DNA from: an uncultured Pseudomonadota bacterium
GTDB lineage: Bacteria > Pseudomonadota > Gammaproteobacteria > Steroidobacterales > Steroidobacteraceae
Direction: 5' to 3'
DNA: 64,000 bases
Assembly: GCA_903832085.1 (NCBI GenBank)
Contig: CAIKZZ010000022.1
Coordinates: 1 to 64,000 of the forward strand
Part shown: piece by piece, positions 1-9,711 of the stretch
How the letters are laid out: every line of letters starts with the position of its first letter
Numbering within the stretch: the first letter of the stretch is position 1
Position numbers and translations under genes: made by a program
Notes under the pieces: generated by a model
Told to the model about the DNA's origin: nothing
Seen by the model: only the letters and a program-made list of their open reading frames with translations
Database searches by the model: none

Positions 1-1
1 G

Positions 2-1495
2 TCGGGTAATGGTATTGCTGCAGTGACCGCGCCTGTGATGACCGTGACACCTACAGCCTTGGTATTTGCGGATCAGCAAGTCAATACAGTGAGTAGCACT
101 CAAACGGTTACCTTAACTAATACGGGGCCTGGGGATCTGACTATTACGAGCGTCGCTTTGGCTGGAGCTAATCCCACTGCATTTAATGGTCCGAATAATT
201 GTCTGAATGGCGCATTGTCGCCGAACGCCTCGTGCACAATCTCTGTGAGTTTTGCGCCCACGACAGTGCAAGCGTATGCGGCGAGCATTCAGGTTCTTTC
301 GAATGCAGCGGCAGGCACCGTGAATGTTGCGCTGTCGGGGAATGGATCGAGTGCGCCGGTGATCTTAAATAATACCGCTCAAGTGATTGTGGACAGTGGT
401 CCGTCAGAGGTCGGCGGTGGCGTTGTGAATTTACTCTACACCACGGTCAGGTTGTGCGCCCCTGGTAGTCAAACAGCCTGTCAGACGATTGATCATGTAC
501 AGGTGGATAGCGGTTCAGTTGGTTTTAGGGTTTTGGCAAGTGTGCTCGGCGCCGGAGTGGCCGAGAGCGATCTTGGCGCCGTGACAGACAGTTCTGGCGC
601 GGCACTCGTTGAGTGCACGCAGTTTGTGGATGGCTACAGTTGGGGGCCCGTGAAAACCGCGGACGTTACCATTGGTAGTAAGGTGGCTGTGGGTCTAAAT
701 ATTCAAGTGATTGGCGATCCGGTGTATGCAGGGATTGTGCCTGCGGCATGCAGTCAGCCGGTGGATAACTCCGAGAACACGGTGGCCCAGTTTGGCGCTA
801 ACGGGATTATCGGGGTCGGTAGCTACCTACAGGACTGTGGTCCGAGTTGCCCAGCAGATGGTACGTTCTACAGTTACTGCACGGGTACGACGTGCGCGCC
901 GTCCTCGGCGGGCTTGTCGCAACAGGTGGAGAATCCGGTGGCATTCTTTGCCAATGATAATAATGGTGTGTCGATTACTCTGCCAACAGTGCCACTGACT
1001 GGCCTAGTCAGCGTTACTGGAACGATGACCTTTGGGATCGGGACCGAGACGAATAATGCATTGGGTTCTGCAAAAATTTATCAGCCGAGTCCGTACACGG
1101 GTTATCTGACTACGGTCTACGGTGGCAAGACCTTGAACAATAGTTTTATAGACTCAGGCTCCAACGGGTACTTCTTTAACAACGTGGATTCCAATCCGGC
1201 CTTGGTGGTCTGTCCGTTGCGGAACACATCGTTCTTTTGTCCAGCGACGGATCTTGCATTGCAGTTAGAGATGGATGGCTTTAACGGTACGAAGGGTACG
1301 GTGTCATTTAGCGTCACCAATCTTGAGAACATTGCGAACAGTGTCACCGCAGATCCAGGTCTTGCGGGGCCAGCAAGTAGTCAAACGCCCGGAGCCTTTG
1401 ATTTAGGCTTGCCATTTTTCTTTGGACGGACGGTGTTTGTGGGCTTTGAGACCACAACGATCAATAATGTGACTGGGCCTTTCGTCGCATTTTAG
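2..1495 (+). CDS. DUF3443 family protein with choice-of-anchor D repeat (5' partial)
   Basis: The reading frame is already open at the left edge: in-frame codons before the GTG at 23 encode SGNGIAA, the same end motif as the repeat finishing at LSGNGSSAP. So the gene starts outside the window and at least two choice-of-anchor D/ASPM-SPD-2-Hydin-type Ig-like repeats precede the main domain. The remaining part is a DUF3443-type domain with paired cysteines and two D-S-G-S motifs, VDSGSVGFRV near nt 505 and FIDSGSNGYFF near nt 1150. These are spaced like the two catalytic aspartates of pepsin-like proteases, which is my inference; the family has no function known to me. The protein is probably exported or anchored at the cell surface. 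It ends with TAG at 1493-1495. The next 244 bases hold no gene; only an imperfect spaced repeat (1611-1617 with 1630-1636) is visible. Confidence 0.75.
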   Translation, partial: SGNGIAAVTAPVMTVTPTALVFADQQVNTVSSTQTVTLTNTGPGDLTITSVALAGANPTAFNGPNNCLNGALSPNASCTISVSFAPTTVQAYAASIQVLSNAAAGTVNVALSGNGSSAPVILNNTAQVIVDSGPSEVGGGVVNLLYTTVRLCAPGSQTACQTIDHVQVDSGSVGFRVLASVLGAGVAESDLGAVTDSSGAALVECTQFVDGYSWGPVKTADVTIGSKVAVGLNIQVIGDPVYAGIVPAACSQPVDNSENTVAQFGANGIIGVGSYLQDCGPSCPADGTFYSYCTGTTCAPSSAGLSQQVENPVAFFANDNNGVSITLPTVPLTGLVSVTGTMTFGIGTETNNALGSAKIYQPSPYTGYLTTVYGGKTLNNSFIDSGSNGYFFNNVDSNPALVVCPLRNTSFFCPATDLALQLEMDGFNGTKGTVSFSVTNLENIANSVTADPGLAGPASSQTPGAFDLGLPFFFGRTVFVGFETTTINNVTGPFVAF

Positions 1496-1739
1496 CGAGG
1501 CGGCTGTAGATGCAAAGCGCAGGTCATCACCGTAGGTCTGCTCAATACTGCGCTCAGGCTTAGATCAGCGGAGCTGAGTCGACTGTTTCGTCGGGTCGCA
1601 GTGCGGGCTCAACATTGCCAAGTTGCGGTCAATGTTATTGAGTCTGCTGATCTTAGCCTTCGAGATCATTAGGACTATTCCAATAAATCCAGCTTGAACG
1701 CGTTACGGTCCGTGACGCTTATGTAGCGCACTGGAGTCC

Positions 1740-2752
1740 ATGATGCTCTCCTACAGTCTCTTGCAAGAGTTTGTTTTGCTCACCTTGGAAGATGAGGGTG
1801 GTGGTTTTGAATAGGTTCCAGAAGTGCAAATCGCCTGCGGTACCGCGGGGGCTGTGCTTATGGACTTGGCGCTGCAGGGCCGAGTGGATTCTGATATCAA
1901 CCAGCTGTGGGTAGTCGATACAACCCCCACAGGCGATCCTATCTTAGATGGAGTGCTGGCCGAGATAGCCGCGGAGCAGACTAAGCTAGATACCAGACTC
2001 TGGATTAAGCGCTTAGCACGACAGGCCAGCGCCATGCGCGTAATAGCGGTAGATGAACTATGTAAGCCAAGGAGTCCTTCACTCGAATGATTCCAAATTC
2101 TTGTGGGTGATGAAGGAGCGCCGCTATCCGGCCACAGGTGGGCAGGAGCAAGTTGAGGCAAAGAGGCGGGTTCTTGCGGTGTTGTTGAGTCGTGATATCC
2201 CGAGCCCGCGCGATGCCGTACTAACGGCTCTCGCTGATGGTTGTCTGTTGTTCGATCGGTTTTTTCAGCCGAAGCAGCTCGGTCAGGTGCGTAGTCGTAT
2301 CGACTTTATCATCGGCATGGATATCGGATCGCTACGGGCGTAAACCCACACTGCTCGTCGCGTCTGCAGTGTTGGTTACATGTGTTGTGCCGATCTTTTG
2401 GCTCATGGCGCACCAGTCGCTTGCACTCATCACATGTGCGGTGCGTTGGCTTGCCGCGATCGATGCCTTCTTACGGTCTGGACTCTCTGCTTTCATGGTC
2501 GAATCCTTCCCGAAGGAGGTCAGGGTGTCAGCCGTCTCTTTAAGTCACAATGTGTCGGTCAGTGTCTTTGGGGGTACGTTGCCCTTGGTGGCCAGTTTCT
2601 AATCCCGCACCGGATGCGTCTTGGCGCCAGCGTATTACTTGTGTCTGGGGGCGGCTATCTCGCTAATCATCTTAGTGGCCAGTGTCCGTGGCGACAGCCG
2701 TTACTCTCGAGAGAGCAGCGCATCGCATCGTAGCGTAGCGTGTACGCCTTGA
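1740..2752 (+). pseudogene. Decayed GPP34-MFS fusion gene
   Basis: Fragments in three frames line up in order with the intact gene at 34037-35911. From ATG 1740 the frame reads like the GPP34 start (QEFVLLTLEDEGG against EELLLLTLDDAGG) but meets TAG at 1812-1814. It then continues through LWVVDTTPTGDPILDG to about 2062. A frameshift moves the match to another frame (SKFLWVMKERRYPATGG to about 2325). Next a jump to a third frame joins directly to the late transporter part, SDRYGRKPTLL and VESFPKEVRVSAVSLSHN. About 300 residues, most of the transmembrane helices, are missing. A TAA at 2600 interrupts the end, and the matching tail LAPAYYL continues in the same frame to TGA 2750. At least two premature stops, one frameshift and one large deletion make this a dead paralogue. 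Confidence 0.88.
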
Positions 2753-2863
2753 AATACTTTGAACAGACTCGGTAGGCAACCGTTTGATTTATTTGCTAAA
2801 ACGGATGCTGCCGTGGCGAGTCAGGCAGACGTTTCCGATCGGTGTTTTGGCAAAAGTGAGAGT

Positions 2864-2939
2864 TGGCTCCCCGGGTTGGACTCGAACCAACGACCAAGCG
2901 ATTAACAGTCGCTTGCTCTACCAACTGAGCTACCGAGGA
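2864..2939 (-). tRNA. tRNA-Asn (anticodon GTT)
   Basis: Read on the minus strand, the acceptor arms TCCTCGG and CCGGGGA pair (one G-T). The D-arm AGCTCAGTTGGTAGAGC, the anticodon arm with CTGTTAA centred on GTT, and the TTCGAGTCC T-loop are all present. The length is 76 nt, including discriminator G and an encoded CCA. It has its own promoter-like sequence 36 bp upstream. Confidence 0.96.
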
Positions 2940-2974
2940 ACAGTGAGTGCTAAGCCTTCCGATGAAGGTCGCGC

Positions 2975-3003
2975 ATTGTCGAGATCGGGCCTCTGGAAGT
3001 CAA
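2975..3003 (-). promoter_or_regulatory. Promoter of tRNA-Asn
   Basis: On the minus strand TTGACT (-35, 5 of 6) is followed after 17 bp by GACAAT (-10, 4 of 6), then by the GC-rich discriminator GCGCG. That layout is typical of stringently controlled stable-RNA promoters. Initiation would be near 2968, giving a leader of about 29 nt before the mature tRNA. Confidence 0.6.
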
Positions 3004-3049
3004 GTAATCCAGCTAAATTGGTTGCATAAACGAGGGCTTAGGATCGCTG

Positions 3050-4231
3050 CTAGCCGAGGGTTTTGCGCAGCCGATCCAGCGCTTTTTCTAATGTTTGCAT
3101 CGAGCAGGCAAACGATAAGCGCATGTGTCCCTCCGCGCCGAAGCCGGAGCCTGGCACGACAGCGACCAACGCCTCGCTGATCAGCCGCTCGGCAAGAGCG
3201 GTGTCGTTCGCAAGCCCAAGGTGTTTGATGGCGCCTGAGACATCGGCGAACGCGTAGAAGGTGCCCTGGCCAGGGAGGCAGCTCACACCGCGAATGGTGT
3301 TCAGGCCCGCCACGACAAAATCATGACGCTCTTTGAAGGCGAGATTCATCTGCCGCACGCAGTCCTGATCCGCATTTAAAGCCTCCGTGGCCGCTTTTTG
3401 GCTGATGGAACTCGGGTTTGACGTTGACTGCCCTTGGATCGTTGCCATGGCCTGGATGAGTTCCTGTGGCCCGCCGCAGTAGCCGATGCGCCAGCCTGTC
3501 ATCGCATAGCTTTTTGATACGCCATTAATAGTCACGGTCCGGTCATACAGTGTGGGGCAGGCTTCGGCAAAACTGGTAAATCGCTCAGGCCCCCACCAAA
3601 TATGCTCATACATGTCGTCAGTGCCGATCACGATCTGTGGGTGCTCGGATAGCACCGCGCCGAGTGCGACGAGTTCAGCGCGCGTGTAAGCGGCCCCCGT
3701 CGGATTGGAGGGGCTGTTGAGGATAAACAGACGGGTTTTCGGCGTGATAGCCGCTTCTAGCTGCTGTGGCGTGATTTTGTAGCCCTGATCGGCCCCTGCA
3801 CTGACGATGACTGGTGTGCCATCTGCTAGCAAGACCATATCCGGGTAGGACACCCAGTACGGCGCCGGGATCACGACTTCGTCTCCTGGGTTCAGTAACG
3901 CCGTGACTAGGTTATAAATGGTGTGTTTAGCGCCCGCGGACACCAAAATCTGTGCGCGGCTGTAGGCGAGTGCATTATCGCGCTGAAACTTCTGGATAAT
4001 GGCGTCTTTTAATTCAGGTATACCATCCACATTGGTATAGCGGGTGAAGCCGCCTTTGATCGCCCGGATACCGGCTTCCGCAATGTGTGCGGGGGTGTCA
4101 AAGTCAGGCTCTCCCGCGCCCAGTCCGATAATGTCGACGCCCTCGGCTTTCAGCTTAGCGGCACGTGCCGTGACAGCAAGGGTGGGACTTGGTTTGATGC
4201 GCTTGACGCGCGCGGATAAGGCGATGGGCAC
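3050..4231 (-). CDS. Pyridoxal-phosphate aspartate aminotransferase
   Basis: This 393-residue protein is a class I/II aminotransferase of the aspartate aminotransferase Ib type. It moves the amino group between aspartate and 2-oxoglutarate in the cytoplasm. Visible signatures are GAGEPDFDTP near residue 38-47, the cofactor-binding NPTG at 176-179, and the Schiff-base lysine K240 in GVSKSYAMTGWR, with R248 nearby for cofactor phosphate. Length is normal for the family. It is divergent from uvrB, with only 67 bp between the starts. Related aromatic or arginine/lysine-type aminotransferases share this fold, so the exact substrate is inferred; the N-terminal KPSPTLAV segment is typical of AspB-like enzymes. 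Confidence 0.88.
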   Translation of the reverse strand: MPIALSARVKRIKPSPTLAVTARAAKLKAEGVDIIGLGAGEPDFDTPAHIAEAGIRAIKGGFTRYTNVDGIPELKDAIIQKFQRDNALAYSRAQILVSAGAKHTIYNLVTALLNPGDEVVIPAPYWVSYPDMVLLADGTPVIVSAGADQGYKITPQQLEAAITPKTRLFILNSPSNPTGAAYTRAELVALGAVLSEHPQIVIGTDDMYEHIWWGPERFTSFAEACPTLYDRTVTINGVSKSYAMTGWRIGYCGGPQELIQAMATIQGQSTSNPSSISQKAATEALNADQDCVRQMNLAFKERHDFVVAGLNTIRGVSCLPGQGTFYAFADVSGAIKHLGLANDTALAERLISEALVAVVPGSGFGAEGHMRLSFACSMQTLEKALDRLRKTLG

Positions 4232-4298
4232 GATGGTGTTTCTTTAAGGACTGTGTAAACGTTAATTCTCGCGGAATTTTTGCCTAGGATCAATCGAC

Positions 4299-6344
4299 AT
4301 GAGCGTTTCTCGCAGCCGTTTTACCGATTCCACGGTCAAGCCGTTCGTGCTGTCCTCCGAATACGCGCCAGCCGGTGATCAGCCGGCCGCGATTCTGCAG
4401 TTGCTAGACAACATTGGTTCAGGTTTGCGGTATCAGACTCTGCTTGGTGTCACCGGTTCTGGTAAGACCTATACGATCGCTAATGTGATTGAGCGGCTGC
4501 AGCGCCCAACGATCGTGCTTGCGCACAATAAAACATTGGCAGCTCAGTTGTACGGTGAGTTTCGCGAGTTTTTCCCATCCAATGCGGTTGAATATTTCGT
4601 CAGTTACTACGACTACTATCAACCGGAGGCCTACGTGCCGGCCTCCGATACCTTTATCGAGAAAGATGCATCGATCAACGATCATATCGAGCAGATGCGT
4701 CTATCTGCGACGCGCGCACTCCTTGAGCGGCGCGACTGCGTCATCGTCGCAACTGTGTCGGCGATTTATGGTCTTGGTGACCCTGAAGCGTATCTATCGA
4801 TGGTGTTGCATATAAAAAAGGGAGATCGAATTGATCAGCGCAAGTTACTGCATCGGCTGACTGACATGCAGTACACGCGTAATGAGATGGATTTATCGCA
4901 GGGCACCTATCGAGTTCGTGGCGATGTGATTGATATTTTTCCGGCCGAATCCGAGCGTGAGGCCGTGCGGCTGCAAATGTTTGATGATGAGATCGAAACA
5001 TTAACCTATTTTGATCCGTTGACTGGTGAGACCTTGCGGTCAGTGCCACGTCTAACGATTTTTCCGTCGAGCCACTACGTGACTCCGAAGGAACGAGTTG
5101 TAAAAGCAATTGATCAGATCAAAGACGAGCTCAAAATCCGTTTGGAGGTGCTGCGAGGTGCTTCAAAGCTGGTGGAAGCGCAGCGCCTCGAGCAGCGCAC
5201 CTTGTATGACATCGAGATGATGAATGAGGTCGGCTATTGCGCCGGAATCGAAAACTACTCGCGCTATCTGTCAGGCCGTAACCCAGGTGAGCCGCCACCG
5301 TGCCTATTTGACTATCTTCCTGAAGGCGCTTTGCTCGTGGTCGATGAGAGTCACGTCAGTATTCCGCAGCTAGGTGCTATGTATAAAGGCGACCGCTCGC
5401 GCAAGGAAACCCTGGTGGAATATGGTTTTCGCCTGCCGTCGGCGCTTGATAACAGGCCACTACGCTTTGATGAGTGGGAGGATTTAAGTCCGCAGATGAT
5501 TTTTGTCTCAGCGACGCCGGGGCCTTATGAGCTGAAGCATTCCGCTGGAGCAGTTATTGAGCAGGTGGTACGTCCGACTGGGCTCATAGACCCCGAGGTC
5601 GACGTGCGGCCGGTACGCACGCAGGTGGATGATGTGCTGTCCGAGATTAATCTTGTCGCGGCCCGCGGTGAGCGCGTGCTCGTCACGGTGTTGACCAAGC
5701 GTATGGCTGAAGACCTGACGGATTATTTGAATGAGCATGGTGTGAAAGTGCGTTATCTGCATGCGGATATTGATACCGTCGAGCGTATGGAGATCATCAG
5801 AGATCTACGTCTAGGGAAATTCGATGTCGTGGTCGGCATCAACTTGCTTCGTGAGGGGCTTGATTTACCTGAAGTGTCACTCGTGGCGATACTTGATGCC
5901 GATAAAGAAGGATTTTTGCGCTCAGAGGGGTCGCTGATTCAGACGATTGGGCGAGCGGCACGGAACGTGAACGGTCGCGCCATCCTGTATGCAGATACGA
6001 TAACAAAATCCATGCGACGGGCGATGGACGAGACTGCGCGGCGCCGTGCAAAACAAGTCGAGCACAATCTGCTGCATGGTATTACCCCTGTTGGAATTCG
6101 TAAGGCAGTGCAAGATGTGATGGAAGGTGCTCGCTGGTCCGAGAATCATGGGGATCGGGATAAAGCGACGCTTGATATGAAGGATCTAACGCCTGAACAG
6201 GTGATGAAGCGCATCAAGAAACTGGAAGTCGAGATGCATAAACTGGCCCGCAATTTAGAGTTTGAGGGCGCGGCGCGCGTGCGTGACCAAATTAGCGAGT
6301 TGCGGCGCGTGGGGCTCGGGTTTTCAAGTCGCCGGGTAGGATAG
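4299..6344 (+). CDS. uvrB: UvrABC excinuclease subunit B
   Basis: UvrB is the damage-verifying helicase-like subunit of nucleotide excision repair. It receives DNA from UvrA and recruits UvrC. The 681-residue protein has the usual length and order: Walker A GVTGSGKT (residues 50-57), the beta-hairpin segment [16 protein letters not shown] Walker B, SATPGPYE, the C-terminal helicase lobe with REGLDLPEV and QTIGRAARN, and a final UVR domain for UvrC contact. AGGA at 9 bp spacing supports the ATG at 4299. I do not see a canonical LexA box in the short divergent upstream region. The following 54 bp to the convergent peptidase gene contain no clear terminator. Confidence 0.98.
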   Translation: MSVSRSRFTDSTVKPFVLSSEYAPAGDQPAAILQLLDNIGSGLRYQTLLGVTGSGKTYTIANVIERLQRPTIVLAHNKTLAAQLYGEFREFFPSNAVEYFVSYYDYYQPEAYVPASDTFIEKDASINDHIEQMRLSATRALLERRDCVIVATVSAIYGLGDPEAYLSMVLHIKKGDRIDQRKLLHRLTDMQYTRNEMDLSQGTYRVRGDVIDIFPAESEREAVRLQMFDDEIETLTYFDPLTGETLRSVPRLTIFPSSHYVTPKERVVKAIDQIKDELKIRLEVLRGASKLVEAQRLEQRTLYDIEMMNEVGYCAGIENYSRYLSGRNPGEPPPCLFDYLPEGALLVVDESHVSIPQLGAMYKGDRSRKETLVEYGFRLPSALDNRPLRFDEWEDLSPQMIFVSATPGPYELKHSAGAVIEQVVRPTGLIDPEVDVRPVRTQVDDVLSEINLVAARGERVLVTVLTKRMAEDLTDYLNEHGVKVRYLHADIDTVERMEIIRDLRLGKFDVVVGINLLREGLDLPEVSLVAILDADKEGFLRSEGSLIQTIGRAARNVNGRAILYADTITKSMRRAMDETARRRAKQVEHNLLHGITPVGIRKAVQDVMEGARWSENHGDRDKATLDMKDLTPEQVMKRIKKLEVEMHKLARNLEFEGAARVRDQISELRRVGLGFSSRRVG

Positions 6345-6398
6345 GGCTAACAGTCAATGTGAGCCGTTCGGCGACTTAAAAGGGCGGGACTGACATTG

Positions 6399-8486
6399 TT
6401 AATGGGCCGCGTTAGCCGCCTCAGTGACGCCAAGGTGCTTGCCATACCAGTCGAGATAACGCGCAAGGCGGTCCGTTAAGTGACTCGGGCGGCGAAAGCC
6501 ATGAAACTCGTTTGGATAAATCACCAGCTGGGTTTCAGTGCCCACGCTCCGTAGAGCCTCGTACATCTGTTCGGAATTCAGTAATGGGACGTTAAAGTCT
6601 TTATCGCCCACCATGAATAACGTCGGCGTCGTGATACGGTCGGCATGCAGGAACGGTGTCGAAATTTTCAAATAGGTGTCTAGATTTTTCCATGGTACCC
6701 CGACTTCTGTTTCATAGCCGCGCACATACATGTCCGTGCCATAGCCCGCGAGCCAGTTGCCGCCACCGGCACCCGCGATTGCGGCTTTAAAGCGGGTATC
6801 GCGCACGATTACGTTTTCAGTGAGGATCGCCCCGTAACTCCAGCCACCGATTCCTAAGCGAGCAGGGTCTGCGACGCCTTTGGCAACGGCAAGATCCACG
6901 AGCGAGAGTACATCCTCTCCATCACGGTGGCCCCAGTCGGCTGTGATGGCGGCGGCATAGGCTTCGCCACGACCTGAGCTGCCGCGCGGATTGCCAGCAA
7001 CCACGACATAGCCGTGAGCCGCATAGAGCTGCCAGTCGAATTCAAAGGCGTTGCTGTATTGTGATGTCGGTCCTCCGTGGATGCGCAGGATCGTCGGATA
7101 GCGTTTGCCCGCAACCAGATTCGCGGGGGTCACGAGGTAGCCGGAGACGCGGGTCCCATCAGCGCTTTTCGCACTGACTTCGTCAACCGTTGCGAGCGTG
7201 CGGTGGCTGAGCCATGCATCGTTCTGGTGGCTGAGTTGTTTGGTGTTGTGTCCATCGATCGCCACAACCTCGAACGGTCGGCTTGGGTTCGATTCGAGCG
7301 CTGTTATGCGATCCTTCGGTCCAAGCTCAAAGGCGCTGAAGGTGCGCCGACCACTGGTTAACGTGGTAACGGCACCCCCGGTGCGCGAAACGCTGGCGAT
7401 TTGCTGGTTGCGGTCATCTTCGAGCAAGAAGTAAATGGACTTGCCATCGGCTGACCAGCGCGGGTTTAGGACGTTGCGGTCAAGTTCACGGGTGAGTATG
7501 GCCGCAGTGCCACCAGTTACCGCAATGGTCGTGAGGCGATGTACGGCATACCAGATCAAGGCGGGATCACCACCGCTGATGAAGGCCAGTGTTTTGCTGT
7601 CAGGGCTAAAGACGGGCGCTGACATGAACTCCGAGTCACCACTTTCGCCTGTGAAAGTGGTGAGTAGCTGGGAAGTAGTGCTCGTCAGATGCTGCAGATA
7701 CAAGCCGAAGGTCTCGCCACGATCGGGGTCGCCAACGCGCTTGCTGTAGTACGCAATACTGTCACCATCGGGCGACCAGGCAGGTGAGCGTTCATCAAAG
7801 TCGCCACGGGTCAGTTGCTGCGTCGTACCGGTCGCGACATTGAGTAGATATAGATGGGCGCGCTGGTGACGCAAGTAGCCGCTGACATCTTCCTTAAAAT
7901 AGTAACGGTCAATCACGAGCGGTGGGTCTTTAGCCGCGCTCGCTTCCTCTGGTGGATCTAGTGCGATTACGGCCATCTTCTTGCTGTCAGGGGACCACAC
8001 AAAGTCGATGACCCCACCCTTAAACACGGGGGCCGCCTGCGCCTCACCGCCGCGCCGATCGAGTAGATAGATCTGTGCACCTGTGGTTTGTGGGTCTCGC
8101 TCTGATAGCACCGCAAGATGGGTGCCGTCAGGGCTGAAGCGTGGGTGGTCTGCCGACGTCATGAGGCTGGTTGCCGGCATGTGCCCGCTGCCGTCACGCC
8201 GTGCAAGCCATACCACCGTTTTCATTTTATCCTCAACGCTATCGGTGTAGGACACTGTATAGGCCAGTGACTCCCCGTCTGGTGCGAGCGCAAGACCAGT
8301 GACTTCGCGCAGACTGGCAAGATCGGCTAGCTGTATGGGTGTTTGTAGTTGGGTCAGGGTGCTTGGTATGGGGTTGCTGTAAGCATCGCTCACTGCACAC
8401 ATCTGGGTGCAGCCGAAAACGCACAGCATCACGAGGCTGCGCCTCACGGCGACACTAAACCGTAATACGGGCGCGGCACTATGCAT
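6399..8486 (-). CDS. Exported S9 family prolyl oligopeptidase-type peptidase
   Basis: This 695-residue secreted serine peptidase would release dipeptides or cut proline-containing peptides in the periplasm. An N-terminal hydrophobic signal (residues about 13-34) is followed by a WD40/TolB-like beta-propeller with repeated SPDG/SPDSKK blocks. The C-terminal alpha/beta-hydrolase domain has nucleophile GGWSYGAIL, aspartate GDKDFNVP and histidine NEFHGFR. Start ATG 8486 has GAGG 8 bp upstream on the minus strand. It is divergent from the alkaline phosphatase-family gene and is one of two S9 enzymes in the window (other at 20299). Substrate is not determinable from sequence. Confidence 0.9.
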   Translation of the reverse strand: MHSAAPVLRFSVAVRRSLVMLCVFGCTQMCAVSDAYSNPIPSTLTQLQTPIQLADLASLREVTGLALAPDGESLAYTVSYTDSVEDKMKTVVWLARRDGSGHMPATSLMTSADHPRFSPDGTHLAVLSERDPQTTGAQIYLLDRRGGEAQAAPVFKGGVIDFVWSPDSKKMAVIALDPPEEASAAKDPPLVIDRYYFKEDVSGYLRHQRAHLYLLNVATGTTQQLTRGDFDERSPAWSPDGDSIAYYSKRVGDPDRGETFGLYLQHLTSTTSQLLTTFTGESGDSEFMSAPVFSPDSKTLAFISGGDPALIWYAVHRLTTIAVTGGTAAILTRELDRNVLNPRWSADGKSIYFLLEDDRNQQIASVSRTGGAVTTLTSGRRTFSAFELGPKDRITALESNPSRPFEVVAIDGHNTKQLSHQNDAWLSHRTLATVDEVSAKSADGTRVSGYLVTPANLVAGKRYPTILRIHGGPTSQYSNAFEFDWQLYAAHGYVVVAGNPRGSSGRGEAYAAAITADWGHRDGEDVLSLVDLAVAKGVADPARLGIGGWSYGAILTENVIVRDTRFKAAIAGAGGGNWLAGYGTDMYVRGYETEVGVPWKNLDTYLKISTPFLHADRITTPTLFMVGDKDFNVPLLNSEQMYEALRSVGTETQLVIYPNEFHGFRRPSHLTDRLARYLDWYGKHLGVTEAANAAH

Positions 8487-8610
8487 GGGTTAAACCTCAG
8501 CTTGAAAGAGTAAACAGACGCATTCTGAGTATGGCATTCTCCACCGTGTCGTGGGAAAGATCCAGACTCGGGATATCAACCTAGTTAGCGGGCACAGAGG
8601 ATAGTCAGAT

Positions 8611-9708
8611 ATGAATACCGTGAAACGTCTCTTGGTCGCGAGCGTATTGATGTTGTTATGTGGTGCGGCGTGGGCCGGTAAGACCCGACACGTCATTTTG
8701 CTCATTAGCGACGGTGTGCGCTGGCAGGAGGTATTCACCGGTGCGGATCCGACCTTAATGAACGACAAGGAGGGCGGTAGTTGGACCGAGATAGCGGTGC
8801 TTAAAAAACGCTATTGGAATGATGATGTCGAGGCGAGGCGGGCACTGTTGTTTCCTTTCCTGTGGGGTACGGTCGCCACACAGGGCCAGATCTTTGGCAA
8901 TCAGGCCAAGGGTAGCGTGGCGCGTGTGACCAATGAGCGGTGGATTTCGTATCCTGGCTACAACGAAATGTTAACAGGCGCAGCGGATCCACAAATCCGC
9001 ACCAATAAATTTGGGGTGAACCCAAACATTAGCGTCTTTGAATGGCTCAATTCAAAACCAGCCTTTGCGGGCAAGGTGGAGGTGTGGGCCACCTGGAGTA
9101 AGTTTCCGGATATTTTCAACATTGCGCGGAGCAAATTGCCGGTACGAGCGGGTGGGAGCCTGGTTGATCGGAATGATCATAGTCCCCGCGGCCAACTGTT
9201 TACTGAGCTGTACGACACCACGACGCCCTTTGAGGATGAGGATCCGATGGATTCCTTTTTACACATCGCGCTGAGGGAGCGGCTTGCGCGTTCGGATGCG
9301 CGAGCGCTATTTGTTGGCTACGGCGATACGGACAACTGGGCGCATGCAGGCACCTATGACAAAGTCCTGCAAGCCGCGCACGCGTTTGATGCATACGCGG
9401 CGGAGCTTTGGCAGCAAATTCAGGCGAAGCCAGGCTGGAAAGATCAGACTACTTTAATTATCGCAACCGACCACGGTCGGGGAAGTGGACCGGTGCTGTG
9501 GCGTGATCACGGTGTGAAACAGCCGGGCTCTGAATATATCTGGCTGGCGGTGCTTGGACCTGATACCAAAGCGTTGGGCGAGCGCGAGAATGTGCCTCAG
9601 ATCACGCAGTCACAAATCGCAGCGACCGTCGCTGAATTTTTAGGCGAGGATTTTCGGGCTTTCAAACCAGCAGCGGCGCCATCGTTGCTTGAGGCGTTAA
9701 GCCACTGA
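8611..9708 (+). CDS. Exported alkaline phosphatase superfamily hydrolase
   Basis: The 365-residue protein has a clear signal peptide (MNTVKRLLVASVLMLLCGAAWA). The mature part begins with LLISDGVRWQEVFTGAD, the first metal-binding aspartate followed by the likely threonine nucleophile. Further metal ligands of the superfamily are visible as GYGDTDNWAHAG, IATDHGRG and WRDHGVK. The layout fits phosphodiesterase/sulfatase/phosphatase-type members rather than classical PhoA. Substrate is unknown. GAGGAT precedes the ATG. The gene ends only 3 bp from the stop of the convergent MFS gene, so the two transcripts must overlap. Confidence 0.8.
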   Translation: MNTVKRLLVASVLMLLCGAAWAGKTRHVILLISDGVRWQEVFTGADPTLMNDKEGGSWTEIAVLKKRYWNDDVEARRALLFPFLWGTVATQGQIFGNQAKGSVARVTNERWISYPGYNEMLTGAADPQIRTNKFGVNPNISVFEWLNSKPAFAGKVEVWATWSKFPDIFNIARSKLPVRAGGSLVDRNDHSPRGQLFTELYDTTTPFEDEDPMDSFLHIALRERLARSDARALFVGYGDTDNWAHAGTYDKVLQAAHAFDAYAAELWQQIQAKPGWKDQTTLIIATDHGRGSGPVLWRDHGVKQPGSEYIWLAVLGPDTKALGERENVPQITQSQIAATVAEFLGEDFRAFKPAAAPSLLEALSH

Positions 9709-9711
9709 GTA

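Noticed and set aside
1611-1636. Inverted repeat AACATTG/CAATGTT after the DUF3443 gene as terminator
   Set aside because: The stem is short with a 12-nt loop and no T-tract; could be chance.
2780-2804. Hairpin CCGTTT/AAACGG as terminator of the tRNA
   Set aside because: 6-bp stem with a 13-nt loop is too weak, though its position beyond the tRNA 3' end is suitable.
4232-4298. LexA/SOS box before uvrB
   Set aside because: A CTGT occurs but the second half-site of the consensus is missing.
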